Assembly (NCBI GenBank): GCA_017936265.1
Contig: JAGBFX010000012.1
Coordinates: 1 to 47,852 of the forward strand
Length of the DNA stretch: 47,852 nucleotides
Origin: Bacteroidaceae bacterium
GTDB lineage: Bacteria; Bacteroidota; Bacteroidia; Bacteroidales; Bacteroidaceae
Reading direction: 5' to 3'
This document shows positions 38,298 through 46,559 of this stretch, piece after piece (positions within the stretch are counted from its first letter, which is position 1; the number at the start of each line of letters is the position of its first letter). The notes under the pieces were generated by a model. The model had not been told where the DNA came from. It worked only from the letters and a program-made list of their open reading frames with translations, and searched no databases. Position numbers and translations under genes: made by a program.

Positions 38298-38678
38298 CTA
38301 CATTCCCGACTGGCGTCTCAGATTCTCTATCTGAGAATCCCAAAGGTCCTTCTGGTCATCAACCTCATTCTTGTCGGCAAAGTCAGTGACCTCGAGAGTA
38401 TGCTCACGTGTCAGTTCGTTGTAGGCAATCCTCATTTCGAAGTAGGTGTTCTGGTTCTCATCATCCCAGCGGAACTTGACATACACACCGTTACGCTGTG
38501 CAATGAGATGTGCCACCCTATGTTCGGTCTTTCCCCAGTAGAAATTGAAAGTCTTGTCAAAATTCTCAACCCTGTCGGCAAACCATGGCGAAAGCCCGGC
38601 AGATGTACCAATGTATTTCCATATCATTGATGCACTTCCCTTCATAGGATATTCAATGTAGATTTTCTCTTTACCCAT
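38298..38678 (-). CDS. START-like (SRPBCC/AHSA1) domain protein
   Basis: A 126-residue cytoplasmic protein with the helix-grip pattern of the SRPBCC superfamily: IEYPMKGSASMIWKYIGTSAGLSPWFADRV, then alternating beta-strands (FNFYWGKTEHRVAHLIAQRNG, YVKFRWDDENQNTYFEMRI) and a C-terminal helix. Such domains bind hydrophobic ligands or client proteins; nothing more specific can be said. It stands alone between intergenic stretches, with a -7-like TATCTTGC upstream on the minus strand near 38740. Confidence 0.75.
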   Translation of the reverse strand: MGKEKIYIEYPMKGSASMIWKYIGTSAGLSPWFADRVENFDKTFNFYWGKTEHRVAHLIAQRNGVYVKFRWDDENQNTYFEMRIAYNELTREHTLEVTDFADKNEVDDQKDLWDSQIENLRRQSGM

Positions 38679-38999
38679 TATCTTTAAAAAACAGTTTACT
38701 ATAAGTGTGTAACTCTTTGTATCTCAGGTGCAAGATATAAATTAAAATTTATTTTTGCAATTATTGTTTATGAAATATTGAATATATTATACAAAATTGA
38801 CTTTTTTTTCAACTTGAAATATATCATTCCTGTGTATCTGGTATTCGTACAAAAATGATGTTCAGTTCATGCGAACATGCTTGTATGTTCAATAAAAAGT
38901 GACAATAAATGATTCAAGGATAAGTTTTTTTGCGAAAAACATTAAAAAAATTTGTCTGTTTGAAATTATAGACATATCTTTGCACCGCAAAAATGCGAT
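38679..38999. other. Intergenic region between START-like gene and tRNA-Met
   Basis: The stretch is AT-rich and without an open frame of note. It contains promoter elements for the START-like gene on one side and the complete tRNA promoter (38951-38982) on the other. Confidence 0.5.
38951..38982 (+). promoter_or_regulatory. Bacteroidota-type promoter of tRNA-Met
   Basis: TTTG (38951-38954), exactly 20 nt, then TATCTTTG (38975-38982) followed by C: a full consensus match placed 17 nt before the tRNA. Confidence 0.85.
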
Positions 39000-39073
39000 G
39001 GCGAGATAGCTCAGCTGGTTAGAGCGCATGATTCATAATCATGAGGTCCCCGGTTCAATCCCGGGTCTCGCTA
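39000..39073 (+). tRNA. tRNA-Met (CAT anticodon)
   Basis: The cloverleaf is complete: acceptor GGCGAGA/TCTCGCT with a first G-U pair, D arm AGCTCAGCTGGTTAGAGC, anticodon stem CATGA/TCATG around TTCATAA (anticodon CAT), and T arm CCCGGTTCAATCCCGGG. The anticodon stem lacks the three G-C pairs of an initiator, so it is an elongator Met tRNA. A tRNA-Ile with a modified CAT anticodon is a less likely alternative. CCA is not encoded. Confidence 0.93.
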
Positions 39074-39074
39074 C

Positions 39075-39108
39075 AAAAAATGCTCTTCAATTTTGAAGAG
39101 CATTTTTT
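39075..39108. terminator. Bidirectional terminator between tRNA-Met and DUF4476 gene
   Basis: AAAAAATGCTCTTCAA and TTGAAGAGCATTTTTT form a 16-bp perfect stem with a 2-nt loop. A6 and T6 ends let it serve both converging transcripts. Confidence 0.88.
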
Positions 39109-39115
39109 GTTTATA

Positions 39116-39550
39116 TTATCTTTTCATCAATATCTTTGCGGCTTTCTCCCTGTTCGATGAGAATGAGAACTGTTTGAGTATCTTGTTGTAATATTCGTTC
39201 TCAATCATTCTTGGTGCAATAATCTCTAGTGCCTCAATCTTGTTGTCATCGAAAGAGAGCAGCGAGAGAAGGCGTGCGCACTGCTTGCTGCTGAAACAGT
39301 TCCCAATGCATGCCACCCGGATGATGTCTATTTTCTTGTCATCAAAGGAGGCGTTCTTCACAACCTTGTAAACCAGTGAAAAGTCATTGTCGCACATGGC
39401 ACGCAGGTTCACAGGTTTTCTTCGTGGTTTCCTTTCGCGTTTCTCTATTTTTATTTCAGCTTTTCTCTCTTGAGCCTGGGCTTGTTGGGACATTGGTATA
39501 ATCATCAATGCCATTAATGCTATGAGCATTATGTTCTTCATGTTTTTCAT
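39116..39550 (-). CDS. Exported DUF4476-type protein
   Basis: A protein of about 144 residues with a signal peptide (MKNMKNIMLIALMALMIIPM, ending QQAQAQ) and a basic linker (ERKAEIKIEKRERKPRRKP). The helical domain (about residues 55-144, CDNDFSLVYKVVKNASFDDKKIDIIR and the repeat-like LSLLSFDDNKIEALEIIAPRM) fits DUF4476, of unknown function and common in Bacteroidota. ATG 39550 is chosen because the longer frame (to 39604) would run over the promoter. It is convergent with tRNA-Met across a shared terminator. Confidence 0.78.
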   Translation of the reverse strand: MKNMKNIMLIALMALMIIPMSQQAQAQERKAEIKIEKRERKPRRKPVNLRAMCDNDFSLVYKVVKNASFDDKKIDIIRVACIGNCFSSKQCARLLSLLSFDDNKIEALEIIAPRMIENEYYNKILKQFSFSSNREKAAKILMKR

Positions 39551-39591
39551 GGTAGTGGAGTTTTTGACGGTTAATAATGTTTCTTCTGTTG

Positions 39592-39624
39592 CAAAAATAC
39601 CCACAAATGACGGTAACAGGCAAA
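39592..39624 (-). promoter_or_regulatory. Bacteroidota-type promoter of the DUF4476 gene
   Basis: On the minus strand TTTG (39624-39621), 21 nt, then TATTTTTG (39599-39592): a full match to the consensus. It gives a 5' untranslated region of about 35 nt before ATG 39550. Confidence 0.75.
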
Positions 39625-39628
39625 AATA

Positions 39629-39673
39629 TTTCCCTATTACTGTCGAGGGGTTTCCCTAACTGTAATAGGGAAA
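39629..39673. repeat. 12-bp inverted repeat upstream of the DUF4476 promoter
   Basis: TTTCCCTATTAC (39629-39640) and GTAATAGGGAAA (39662-39673) are perfect arms separated by 21 nt, themselves containing GGTTTCCCTAAC. The dyad ends 5 nt upstream of the -33 element, so it could be an operator or an old repeat. Confidence 0.5.
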
Positions 39674-39680
39674 ATACAGT

Positions 39681-39710
39681 TTAGATTCTTCGCTTTGCTC
39701 AGAATGACAA
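39681..39710. repeat. ATGACA-ending repeat, copy 5 (partial)
   Basis: TTAGATTCTTCGCTTTGCTC followed by AGAATGACAA matches one end of the family at 6678, 24192, 31329 and 34698. Confidence 0.5.
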
Positions 39711-39775
39711 GTTCGCGGTTTATTAGTCCCCTCGCTCGGGATGAATATGGTACTGTCTGTAATCCTCGGTTTATA

Positions 39776-41263
39776 TTACCTGAAGTACTTGCCAATCACA
39801 GGAATGCTCTTGAGCGGCAGGTCTTTCTTGATGAAGTAAGCTACGAACAATGCAAGGAGCACTGTATTGATAGCCATCTTTACAATGCTGTTCTCAACGG
39901 GAATAGCCAGTGAAACACCATATATTACCGCGAACAGCATGGTGTATATGAAAATGCTCTTCAGGTCATAGTCTATTGCATTTCTCTTCTGCCCAATGAA
40001 GTATGACAGGGTCATTGCCGTGAAGTACCCGGCAAACGAAGCCCAGGCGCATGCGATATATCCATACTTCGGTACCAGCAGAATGTTCATGGCAAAGAGT
40101 ACCGCGCAGCCTATGAATGAGAATATTGCTCCCCAGTATGTCTCATCATTGAGCTTGTACCAGAAAGAGAGGTTGAAGTATATTCCCATAAAAATCTCCG
40201 CAGCCATTACTATTGGTACCACCTTTAACCCTTCCCAATAGTCGGGGTTTATGATGTAGCGTATGATATCCATGTAGAACACTACCACAAGAAAGGCTGT
40301 CATTGCCATTACAATGAAGTATTTCATCGCTTTGGCATAGAGCTCCTTGCTGTCCTTCTCCTTGCTGTTGCCGAAAACGAACGGCTCATATGCATACCTG
40401 AATGCCTGCATGAGCATTGCCATTATGGCTGCAATCTTTACCGATGCTCCGTAGATACCGAGTTCCTCTATTCCTTGCTGTCCGGGTACAAGGTATGTGT
40501 ATATGATTTTGTCGGCATTGAGGTTAAGTATTCCTGCAACACCCAACAGCAACAGCGGCCATGAGTAGCTGAGCATGTTCTTGAGCAGCTGTCTGTCGGC
40601 CGTGAAGCGGAACATCTTGAGTTCTGGGATGAAGAACAGTGTTATGAGCGAGGTACATACAAGATTAATCAGGAACACATAGAATGCCTGGTTGTGGGGG
40701 TCGTACAGGCTGCCGAATGTGTCGGGATGCGACGCTGCGAGTTTGGGCAGCAGTACGAATGCGAACAGGTTCATTGCTATGTTCATTCCTATGAACAGTA
40801 GCTTCAACGATGCGAACTTCAAAGGTTTCTTCTGGAATCTGAGCAGTCCGAACGGGATAGCCTGTAATGCGTCGAGTGACACCACTACGGCCATCATGCC
40901 TATGAACTCGGGGTTCTGTGCGTAGCCCAGATTTTCGGATATTGCGGGCAGGAACATGAACACCAGCAGCAGGAAAACTGTGCACAACGCACCGATGACC
41001 TGCATAGACATTGAGAAGACTCTCTTTATATCGGCATTCTCTTTGCTTGCGAAACGGAAAAAAGTAGTTTCGAACCCGAATGTGAGCAATACAAGCAATA
41101 TCGCGGTCCATGCATATACGTTTGTCACAATGCCGTAGTTGCCGCTCTCGACACTCATCTTGGCGGTGTACAGCGGCACGAGCAGGTAATTGAGGAATCG
41201 TCCTATTATACTGCTGAGGCCATATATTGCTGTGTCTTTTAGTAGTGATTGCAGTTTGCCCAT
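39776..41263 (-). CDS. Polysaccharide/O-antigen flippase (MATE-like, Wzx type)
   Basis: A 495-residue membrane protein with about 14 hydrophobic helices and the polysaccharide-flippase start LLKDTAIYGLSSIIGRFLNYLLVPLYTAKM. The family moves lipid-linked sugar units across the inner membrane for O-antigen, capsule or glycan assembly. No glycosyltransferases are nearby, so the sugar it handles cannot be told. It lies downstream of ruvB on the same strand, with terminal-repeat element B between them, and may be read through from ruvB. Confidence 0.88.
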   Translation of the reverse strand: MGKLQSLLKDTAIYGLSSIIGRFLNYLLVPLYTAKMSVESGNYGIVTNVYAWTAILLVLLTFGFETTFFRFASKENADIKRVFSMSMQVIGALCTVFLLLVFMFLPAISENLGYAQNPEFIGMMAVVVSLDALQAIPFGLLRFQKKPLKFASLKLLFIGMNIAMNLFAFVLLPKLAASHPDTFGSLYDPHNQAFYVFLINLVCTSLITLFFIPELKMFRFTADRQLLKNMLSYSWPLLLLGVAGILNLNADKIIYTYLVPGQQGIEELGIYGASVKIAAIMAMLMQAFRYAYEPFVFGNSKEKDSKELYAKAMKYFIVMAMTAFLVVVFYMDIIRYIINPDYWEGLKVVPIVMAAEIFMGIYFNLSFWYKLNDETYWGAIFSFIGCAVLFAMNILLVPKYGYIACAWASFAGYFTAMTLSYFIGQKRNAIDYDLKSIFIYTMLFAVIYGVSLAIPVENSIVKMAINTVLLALFVAYFIKKDLPLKSIPVIGKYFR

Positions 41264-41283
41264 AAGTCATATTTTACAATTAT

Positions 41284-41405
41284 GGGAAATTAATAAAAAG
41301 CAAACTACTGCGTTATACAAAACTCTAAAAACCGCAGTTTACTTAGCGTAAATGAGGATTTTTAGAGTTTCGCAAGCCTTGTATTTTATCTTTTTATTAA
41401 TTCCC
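41284..41405. mobile_element. Terminal-inverted-repeat element, copy B (122 bp)
   Basis: The left end GGGAAATTAATAAAAAGC and right end read inward (GGGAATTAATAAAAAG) are terminal inverted repeats close to those of copy A at 21161-21365. The end blocks are shared but in the opposite order: GTTATACAAAA on the left, TTCGCAAGCCTTG and ATTTTATC on the right. The core stem is ACTCTAAAAA / TTTTTAGAGT, where copy A has GCCAC / GTGGC. The core TTTACTTAGCGTAAATGAGG is like that of copy A. It sits about 50 nt downstream of ruvB. Confidence 0.6.
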
Positions 41406-41452
41406 GTTATTAATTCCCGGTTTTATTAACGGTTTACAATTTATATATCCGT

Positions 41453-42472
41453 TTAAAACAATGTTCCCTGCTCGCCGTTGTTGAATCGGCTGCGACCAAG
41501 ATGCTTGTATGCAAGGTCGGTCACCTCGCGTCCGCGTGGGGTACGCTTGATGAATCCTTCCTTAATGAGGTAGGGCTCGTACACTTCCTCTATGGTTCCG
41601 GTGTCCTCGCTCAGTGCTGTGGCGATAGTTCCTATTCCCACAGGACCACCCTTGAACTTATCGATGATGGTACATAAAATCTTGTTGTCAATCTCATCGA
41701 GGCCGTACTTGTCGATATTGAGTGCCTCGAGAGCCATCTTGGCTATTGAATTGGTTATGTGTCCGTTGCCCATTACCTGTGCAAAGTCACGCACTCTGCG
41801 TAGCAGAGCATTGGCGATACGTGGCGTACCGCGGCTGCGACGTGCAATCTCGTATGTCGCTTCCTCATCGAATGTGACACCAAGAATCTGTGCCGAACGG
41901 CTTATGATGCCTGCGAGTGTCTTGCTATCGTAATATTCAAGGTGCATGTTTATACCGAACCTGGCGCGTAAAGGTGCTGTCAGCAGTCCGCTGCGTGTGG
42001 TGGCGCCTATGAGCGTGAATGGGCTCAGGTCAATCTGTATTGAGCGTGCCGACGGTCCTTTGTCAATGAGGATGTCAATACGATAATCCTCCATGGCCGA
42101 ATAGAGGTACTCTTCGACAATGGGCGACAGGCGGTGTATCTCATCGATGAAGAGCACGTCGTTGGGCTCCAGTGATGTGAGGATGCCTGCGAGGTCTCCC
42201 GGCTTGTCGAGCACAGGGCCCGATGTTACCTTGAATCCTACTCCAAGCTCGTTGGCTATGATGTTGCTCAGTGTTGTCTTTCCCAGTCCCGGGGGGCCAT
42301 GTAGCAGCACGTGGTCGAGTGACTCGCCACGCATCCTTGCCGCCTGGACAAAAATCTTTAGATTGCTCACGATTTTCTCCTGACCATTGAAGTCGGGGAA
42401 GGATAGGGGTCGCAGAGCATTCTCGAACTCCTTGTCGCTGTTCTTGCCGCGTATATTGAAATCTCCATTCAT
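41453..42472 (-). CDS. ruvB: Holliday junction branch migration helicase RuvB
   Basis: RuvB is the hexameric AAA+ motor of the RuvAB complex that drives Holliday-junction branch migration. The 339 residues have Walker [11 protein letters not shown] (about 60-69), [10 protein letters not shown] as Walker B, sensor 1 [11 protein letters not shown], the arginine-finger region APLRARFG, and the C-terminal winged-helix domain with [11 protein letters not shown]. RuvA is not in this window. A -7 motif TATTTTTG (minus strand, 42484-42477) lies only 5 nt before the ATG, which would make the message nearly leaderless if real. Confidence 0.97.
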   Translation of the reverse strand: MNGDFNIRGKNSDKEFENALRPLSFPDFNGQEKIVSNLKIFVQAARMRGESLDHVLLHGPPGLGKTTLSNIIANELGVGFKVTSGPVLDKPGDLAGILTSLEPNDVLFIDEIHRLSPIVEEYLYSAMEDYRIDILIDKGPSARSIQIDLSPFTLIGATTRSGLLTAPLRARFGINMHLEYYDSKTLAGIISRSAQILGVTFDEEATYEIARRSRGTPRIANALLRRVRDFAQVMGNGHITNSIAKMALEALNIDKYGLDEIDNKILCTIIDKFKGGPVGIGTIATALSEDTGTIEEVYEPYLIKEGFIKRTPRGREVTDLAYKHLGRSRFNNGEQGTLF

Positions 42473-42529
42473 ATTGCAAAAATAGTGTACAGGACGGTTA
42501 TTTTAAAATTTGTAGCCTCTTTTTTAAGA

Positions 42530-42628
42530 CTAAAGAATCCACTTTATCGCAGCAGCTACGGCAATACATGCAATGAATAGTATTACTCCCCTTCGCTGGC
42601 TCTTGGTAAAATAGAAATAGTCGTTCAT
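42530..42628 (-). CDS. Small membrane peptide, 32 residues, ComEA-anchor-like
   Basis: The peptide reads MNDYFYFTKSQRRGVILFIA followed by CIAVAAAIKWIL. It has one hydrophobic helix after a basic stretch, so it would be membrane-anchored. The opening FYFTKSQRRG resembles the N-terminal anchor of Bacteroidota ComEA-like helix-hairpin-helix proteins, but the DNA-binding part is absent. A -7 motif TAATTTTG (minus strand, 42669-42662) puts transcription start near 42655. This favours ATG 42628 over the in-frame ATG at 42652, which would add eight residues. It sits between ruvB and the divergent kinase gene. It may be a real microprotein or a truncated relic. Confidence 0.5.
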   Translation of the reverse strand: MNDYFYFTKSQRRGVILFIACIAVAAAIKWIL

Positions 42629-42743
42629 TGTTTTGTTTGTGGCATTTGTCATGACTCTATGCAAAATTAGCATTATCTGTCTTTGTTGCTGTAAGGTTTT
42701 ATAATTTTAACATTATTATAGGTGTCAATATATTCAATCATGA

Positions 42744-42751
42744 TAACTTTG
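42744..42751 (+). promoter_or_regulatory. -7 promoter element of the hybrid kinase gene
   Basis: TAACTTTG matches TAnnTTTG and lies 19 nt before the ATG. No TTTG is seen at the -33 distance, so this is a partial match. Confidence 0.4.
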
Positions 42752-42770
42752 TTCTGTCAAAAGGATAAAC

Positions 42771-45185
42771 ATGGTTAAAATGTCCATACGTTATAAGGTT
42801 ACGGCCGGTTTTGTGCTGCTTGTGCTGCTGCTTGTTGTCACCATGGTGTTCATCTACCGTGGTGTGCAGAGCATGACCGTCAGCGATGACTTTGACAGTC
42901 AGATAGCCATAAGGCGGCGCATAACGAACGGGATAATAAATGAGCTTAACCATGCCGAGATTGTGGGGCAGACCATCGCTGTGGGGCAGGTGGAAAAATA
43001 TAGTCAGTACAAGAAAAACATGTCTAATGCTGATGTTTATATTGACTCGCTGCGGCGCATGACCGATGATACCCTGCAACTTGCCCGTCTTGACACTGTT
43101 GCCATGCTAATGGCACAGAAGGACAAGAACATGCGCAGTCTCATGGCCATAATCCGTAATGACAACAGTGATGACATATACCGTAAGGAGATAGAGGCCA
43201 TGATTTTGTTGCAGGATTCACTTGCTGCTTTGGAATCGGGGAAGGGTAGGATTGTCGTTCAGACAACATCTACCAAGGTACCTGGTGAGCGCAAGAGTTT
43301 CTTCAGGCGTGTGCGTGAGGTCTTTTCTCCATCCTTGAGCGATTCTACAGTTATAAATGACACAATATATGAGATACCGTCTTATGTGCCTGCTGGTGAA
43401 CTGGCCTTGTCCGACACTATAGCCGATATACTTAAGGATATGCAGCTTCGTGTATCGGACAGCCAAAGAGAGCGTATGCGCAAGCTCAACTGGCAGATGC
43501 AGAGCCTCAGTTACAGCAGTCTGCAACTCAACGGCAAGGTACAGCAACTGCTCAATACTATAGAGGATGAGAGCAGGAGGCATCTTATGCAGCAGAGCGC
43601 CGGCAATGATCGGATACGCCGCAGGATTGTACTTGTAATATCCTGCATAGCTTTGCTCTCGCTTCTGTTGGCTGCCGTATTCCTCTATTTCATATGGCGT
43701 GATATAACACGTAGCAACCATTATCGTACAGAGCTCGAGAATGCCAAGCGGCGTGCCGAGGAACTGCTGGATGCAAAGGAGAAGCTGATGCTCACCATCA
43801 CGCACGATATAAAATCTCCTGTAGGGGCCATACTTGGTTATGTGGAACTGCTCGACAATATAACCACAGGTGACCGTCAGCGCTTCTACTTGCATAACAT
43901 GCAGGGGTCTGCCAATCATCTGCTTAGCCTTGTCACCTCGCTGCTTGACTTCCACAGGCTCGACGCGGACAAGATAGAGAAACAGTCGGTTCCTTTCAAC
44001 GCAAAGGAGCTCTTCGGGGGTATATTGGGCAGCTTCCTCCCGCAGGCAACGGAGAAGGGGCTAACCCTTTCGGGAAACATAGATGACGGCCTCGATGCTG
44101 TTTTTGTCGGTGACCCGCTGCGCATACGTCAAGTGGCCGAAAATCTACTTAGCAATGCTCTTAAGTTTACCTCGGAGGGTGGTGTGCAGCTCACTGCTGA
44201 GAGTGGGGACGGCATGCTTAGTTTCAGTGTGCGCGACAGCGGTTGCGGAATGACGCCACAGGAGCAGGAACTTATATATAAGGAGTTCATAAGGCTGCCG
44301 AATGCTCAGGGTAAGGAGGGCTTCGGGCTTGGTCTTGCCATAACAAACAAGCTCGTGCAGCTTCTTGGTGGCACAATATGGGTCGAGAGCAGTGTGGGTG
44401 AGGGAACAGAATTCCATGTGACACTGCCTGTTGAGTATTCCGGTGTCAGCGGTACTACTGTTGCGCCAGGCATGGATGAACCCCATGCTGTGCCTGCCTT
44501 TGAGCTGTTGCTCATAGATGATGACAGGTTACAGCTCGAGATGACAGCCTCGTTGCTTGAAGGGACATCTGTCTCGGTTGTCTGCTGTACGCACCCCGAT
44601 GAATTTTTCCTGTATCTGCAACAGAAAAGGTTCGATGTGGTGGTAACAGACATACAGATGCCTGCCATGAATGGCATAGAGCTTATAGCAAAGCTGCATG
44701 GTATGCCAGGCTTTGACGGTATTCCGGTGATAGCCATGACGGCAAGGAGCGACATGGACAATGAGTTGCTTTCGCACCATGGCTTTGCTGCATGCCTGCA
44801 TAAGCCTTTTACACGCAGGGCATTCCTTGATGTGCTGTCGGGTCTGGTACCAGCAATGCGTTTCGATTTTGAGCAGCTTACAGCATTTGCTGCAGATGAT
44901 GCCGCCTTGGCACAGATTATGGGTACCTTCATTGCCGAGACCAGAAGAAAGAGGGATATCCTGCATAGTGCAATGGTGGAAAGGGATATTGCCACGGTGA
45001 CACAGATGACACATCAGCTGCTTCCGGTCTTCTCCATGGTTAGTGCCAAGCAGGGAAAGGAAGAGCTTGAGTGGTTCGAGTCAAGGCGCGGTATACAGGA
45101 ATATCCTGCCGGTGCTGACGAAAAGATAATATTGATACTTGGTGTCGTGGACAGGATTGTTGCCGGTGCCGAGGCATTTAAATAA
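42771..45185 (+). CDS. Hybrid sensor histidine kinase with receiver and HPt domains
   Basis: An 804-residue membrane sensor. A first membrane helix (about residues 11-30) and a second (about 285-308) enclose a periplasmic sensing region with helical, coiled-coil-like character and no recognised ligand domain. Then come HisKA with the phospho-acceptor H345 (ITHDIKSPVGAI), HATPase_c (NLLSNALKF, DSGCGM, EGFGLGLAI), and a receiver domain (acidic pocket D583-D585, phospho-acceptor D627 in VVTDIQMP, K678 in LHKPFT). A C-terminal HPt-like domain has H748 in MTHQLLPVF. All phosphorelay residues are present. It is followed after 22 nt by an NtrC-type regulator, which is the likely output partner. Confidence 0.92.
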   Translation: MVKMSIRYKVTAGFVLLVLLLVVTMVFIYRGVQSMTVSDDFDSQIAIRRRITNGIINELNHAEIVGQTIAVGQVEKYSQYKKNMSNADVYIDSLRRMTDDTLQLARLDTVAMLMAQKDKNMRSLMAIIRNDNSDDIYRKEIEAMILLQDSLAALESGKGRIVVQTTSTKVPGERKSFFRRVREVFSPSLSDSTVINDTIYEIPSYVPAGELALSDTIADILKDMQLRVSDSQRERMRKLNWQMQSLSYSSLQLNGKVQQLLNTIEDESRRHLMQQSAGNDRIRRRIVLVISCIALLSLLLAAVFLYFIWRDITRSNHYRTELENAKRRAEELLDAKEKLMLTITHDIKSPVGAILGYVELLDNITTGDRQRFYLHNMQGSANHLLSLVTSLLDFHRLDADKIEKQSVPFNAKELFGGILGSFLPQATEKGLTLSGNIDDGLDAVFVGDPLRIRQVAENLLSNALKFTSEGGVQLTAESGDGMLSFSVRDSGCGMTPQEQELIYKEFIRLPNAQGKEGFGLGLAITNKLVQLLGGTIWVESSVGEGTEFHVTLPVEYSGVSGTTVAPGMDEPHAVPAFELLLIDDDRLQLEMTASLLEGTSVSVVCCTHPDEFFLYLQQKRFDVVVTDIQMPAMNGIELIAKLHGMPGFDGIPVIAMTARSDMDNELLSHHGFAACLHKPFTRRAFLDVLSGLVPAMRFDFEQLTAFAADDAALAQIMGTFIAETRRKRDILHSAMVERDIATVTQMTHQLLPVFSMVSAKQGKEELEWFESRRGIQEYPAGADEKIILILGVVDRIVAGAEAFK

Positions 45186-45207
45186 TAATCAGTTATAAAT
45201 TGATATT

Positions 45208-46542
45208 ATGTCCAAAAGTATATTGTTAGTTGAGGATGATTTGACTTTCTCTACCATGATGGGGACGTGGCTTGCGAGAAAGGGCTTCGATGTATTCACG
45301 GCAAGTAGTGTGGGTGCGGCATGCAAGGAGCTGGACAAGGCAGGTGTTGACCTGATACTCTCTGATCTTCGTCTGCCCGACGGTGACGGTACATCCCTGC
45401 TTGGATGGACCAAGGAGAAAAGTCTGTCTATACCCATCATCATCATGACGGGTTATGCCGATATACAAGGCGCGGTGAATGCCATGAAAAACGGTGCATG
45501 TGACTATGTGTCGAAGCCAGTCCATCCCGACGTACTACTCAAAAAGATAGAGGATGCCATAAAACCCAAGGAATCCACTCCTGTCACTGCATCAAAAGGC
45601 AGGACTGCACCCTCCGTGGCAACGGATTACAATGAGTTCATGGAAGGCAAGAGCGAGCCTGCACGGCAACTCTACAACTATGTTTCCCTTGTTGCCCCGA
45701 CACCTATGTCGGTGCTCATAAGCGGGGCAAGCGGCACAGGAAAGGAGTTTGTGGCCAAACGCATACACAGGCTGAGCAAACGCAGTGATAAGCCATTCAT
45801 TGCCATTGACTGCGGTGCCATACCCAAGGAACTTGCAGCATCGGAGTTCTTCGGTCATGTCAAGGGGGCATTCACGGGTGCAGTCACCGACAAGGCCGGT
45901 GCTTTTGTGGAGGCTGACGGCGGTACGCTTTTCCTTGATGAGATAGGTAACCTCAGTTATGAGGTCCAGGTGCAGTTGCTGCGTGCACTGCAGGAGAGAC
46001 GTGTGCGCCCTGTGGGTTCTACAAAAGAGATCGATGTCGATGTGCGTGTGGTGTGCGCTACAAACGAGGACCTTCAGGCTGCTATAGAGAACGGTACTTT
46101 CCGTGAGGACCTGTATCATCGCATCAACGAGTTCACCTTGCGCATGCCCTCACTCAAGGAGCGTCAGCAGGATATAATGCTTTTTGCCAACTTTTTCCTT
46201 GACCATGCCAACCGTGAACTGGGTAGGGAGCTAGTAGGCTTTGATGCAGAAGCGACAGCTCTTCTACAGGAATACACGTGGCCCGGTAATCTGCGCCAGC
46301 TCAAGAATGTGGTCAAGCGTGCTACACTTTTGGCTCAGGGAGGTTTCATAACGGCAGCAGACCTTGACATACAGCCATCTGCCGCTGACGTGGCAAGGCC
46401 GCTGTTCGACAAGCAGGACGAGAAGAACCGTATAATCGATGCCCTGAAACGCACCGGAAACAACAAGAGTCGTGCGGCAGTGCTTCTGGGTATAGACCGC
46501 AAGACACTCTACAATAAACTCAAGATATATGGTCTCGAGTAG
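45208..46542 (+). CDS. NtrC-type sigma-54-dependent response regulator
   Basis: A 444-residue three-domain activator. The receiver domain has the acidic pair at D10-D11 and phospho-acceptor D53 in LILSDLRLPDG. The AAA+ domain has Walker A SGASGTGKEFVAKRIH, the sigma-54-contacting loop HVKGAFTGAVTD with intact GAFTGA, and GGTLFLDEIGNL as Walker B. The C-terminal Fis-type helix-turn-helix reads GNNKSRAAVLLGIDRKTLYNKL. These features mean it should open sigma-54 promoters after phosphorylation. It directly follows the hybrid kinase and precedes a lipoprotein gene with an enhancer-like and sigma-54-like upstream region. Confidence 0.95.
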   Translation: MSKSILLVEDDLTFSTMMGTWLARKGFDVFTASSVGAACKELDKAGVDLILSDLRLPDGDGTSLLGWTKEKSLSIPIIIMTGYADIQGAVNAMKNGACDYVSKPVHPDVLLKKIEDAIKPKESTPVTASKGRTAPSVATDYNEFMEGKSEPARQLYNYVSLVAPTPMSVLISGASGTGKEFVAKRIHRLSKRSDKPFIAIDCGAIPKELAASEFFGHVKGAFTGAVTDKAGAFVEADGGTLFLDEIGNLSYEVQVQLLRALQERRVRPVGSTKEIDVDVRVVCATNEDLQAAIENGTFREDLYHRINEFTLRMPSLKERQQDIMLFANFFLDHANRELGRELVGFDAEATALLQEYTWPGNLRQLKNVVKRATLLAQGGFITAADLDIQPSAADVARPLFDKQDEKNRIIDALKRTGNNKSRAAVLLGIDRKTLYNKLKIYGLE

Positions 46543-46559
46543 CCGTTTATACATATGAG

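Noticed and set aside
39551-39604. Longer N-terminus for the DUF4476 protein from ATG 39604
   Set aside because: The added codons include the -7 promoter element and would place non-hydrophobic residues before the signal peptide.
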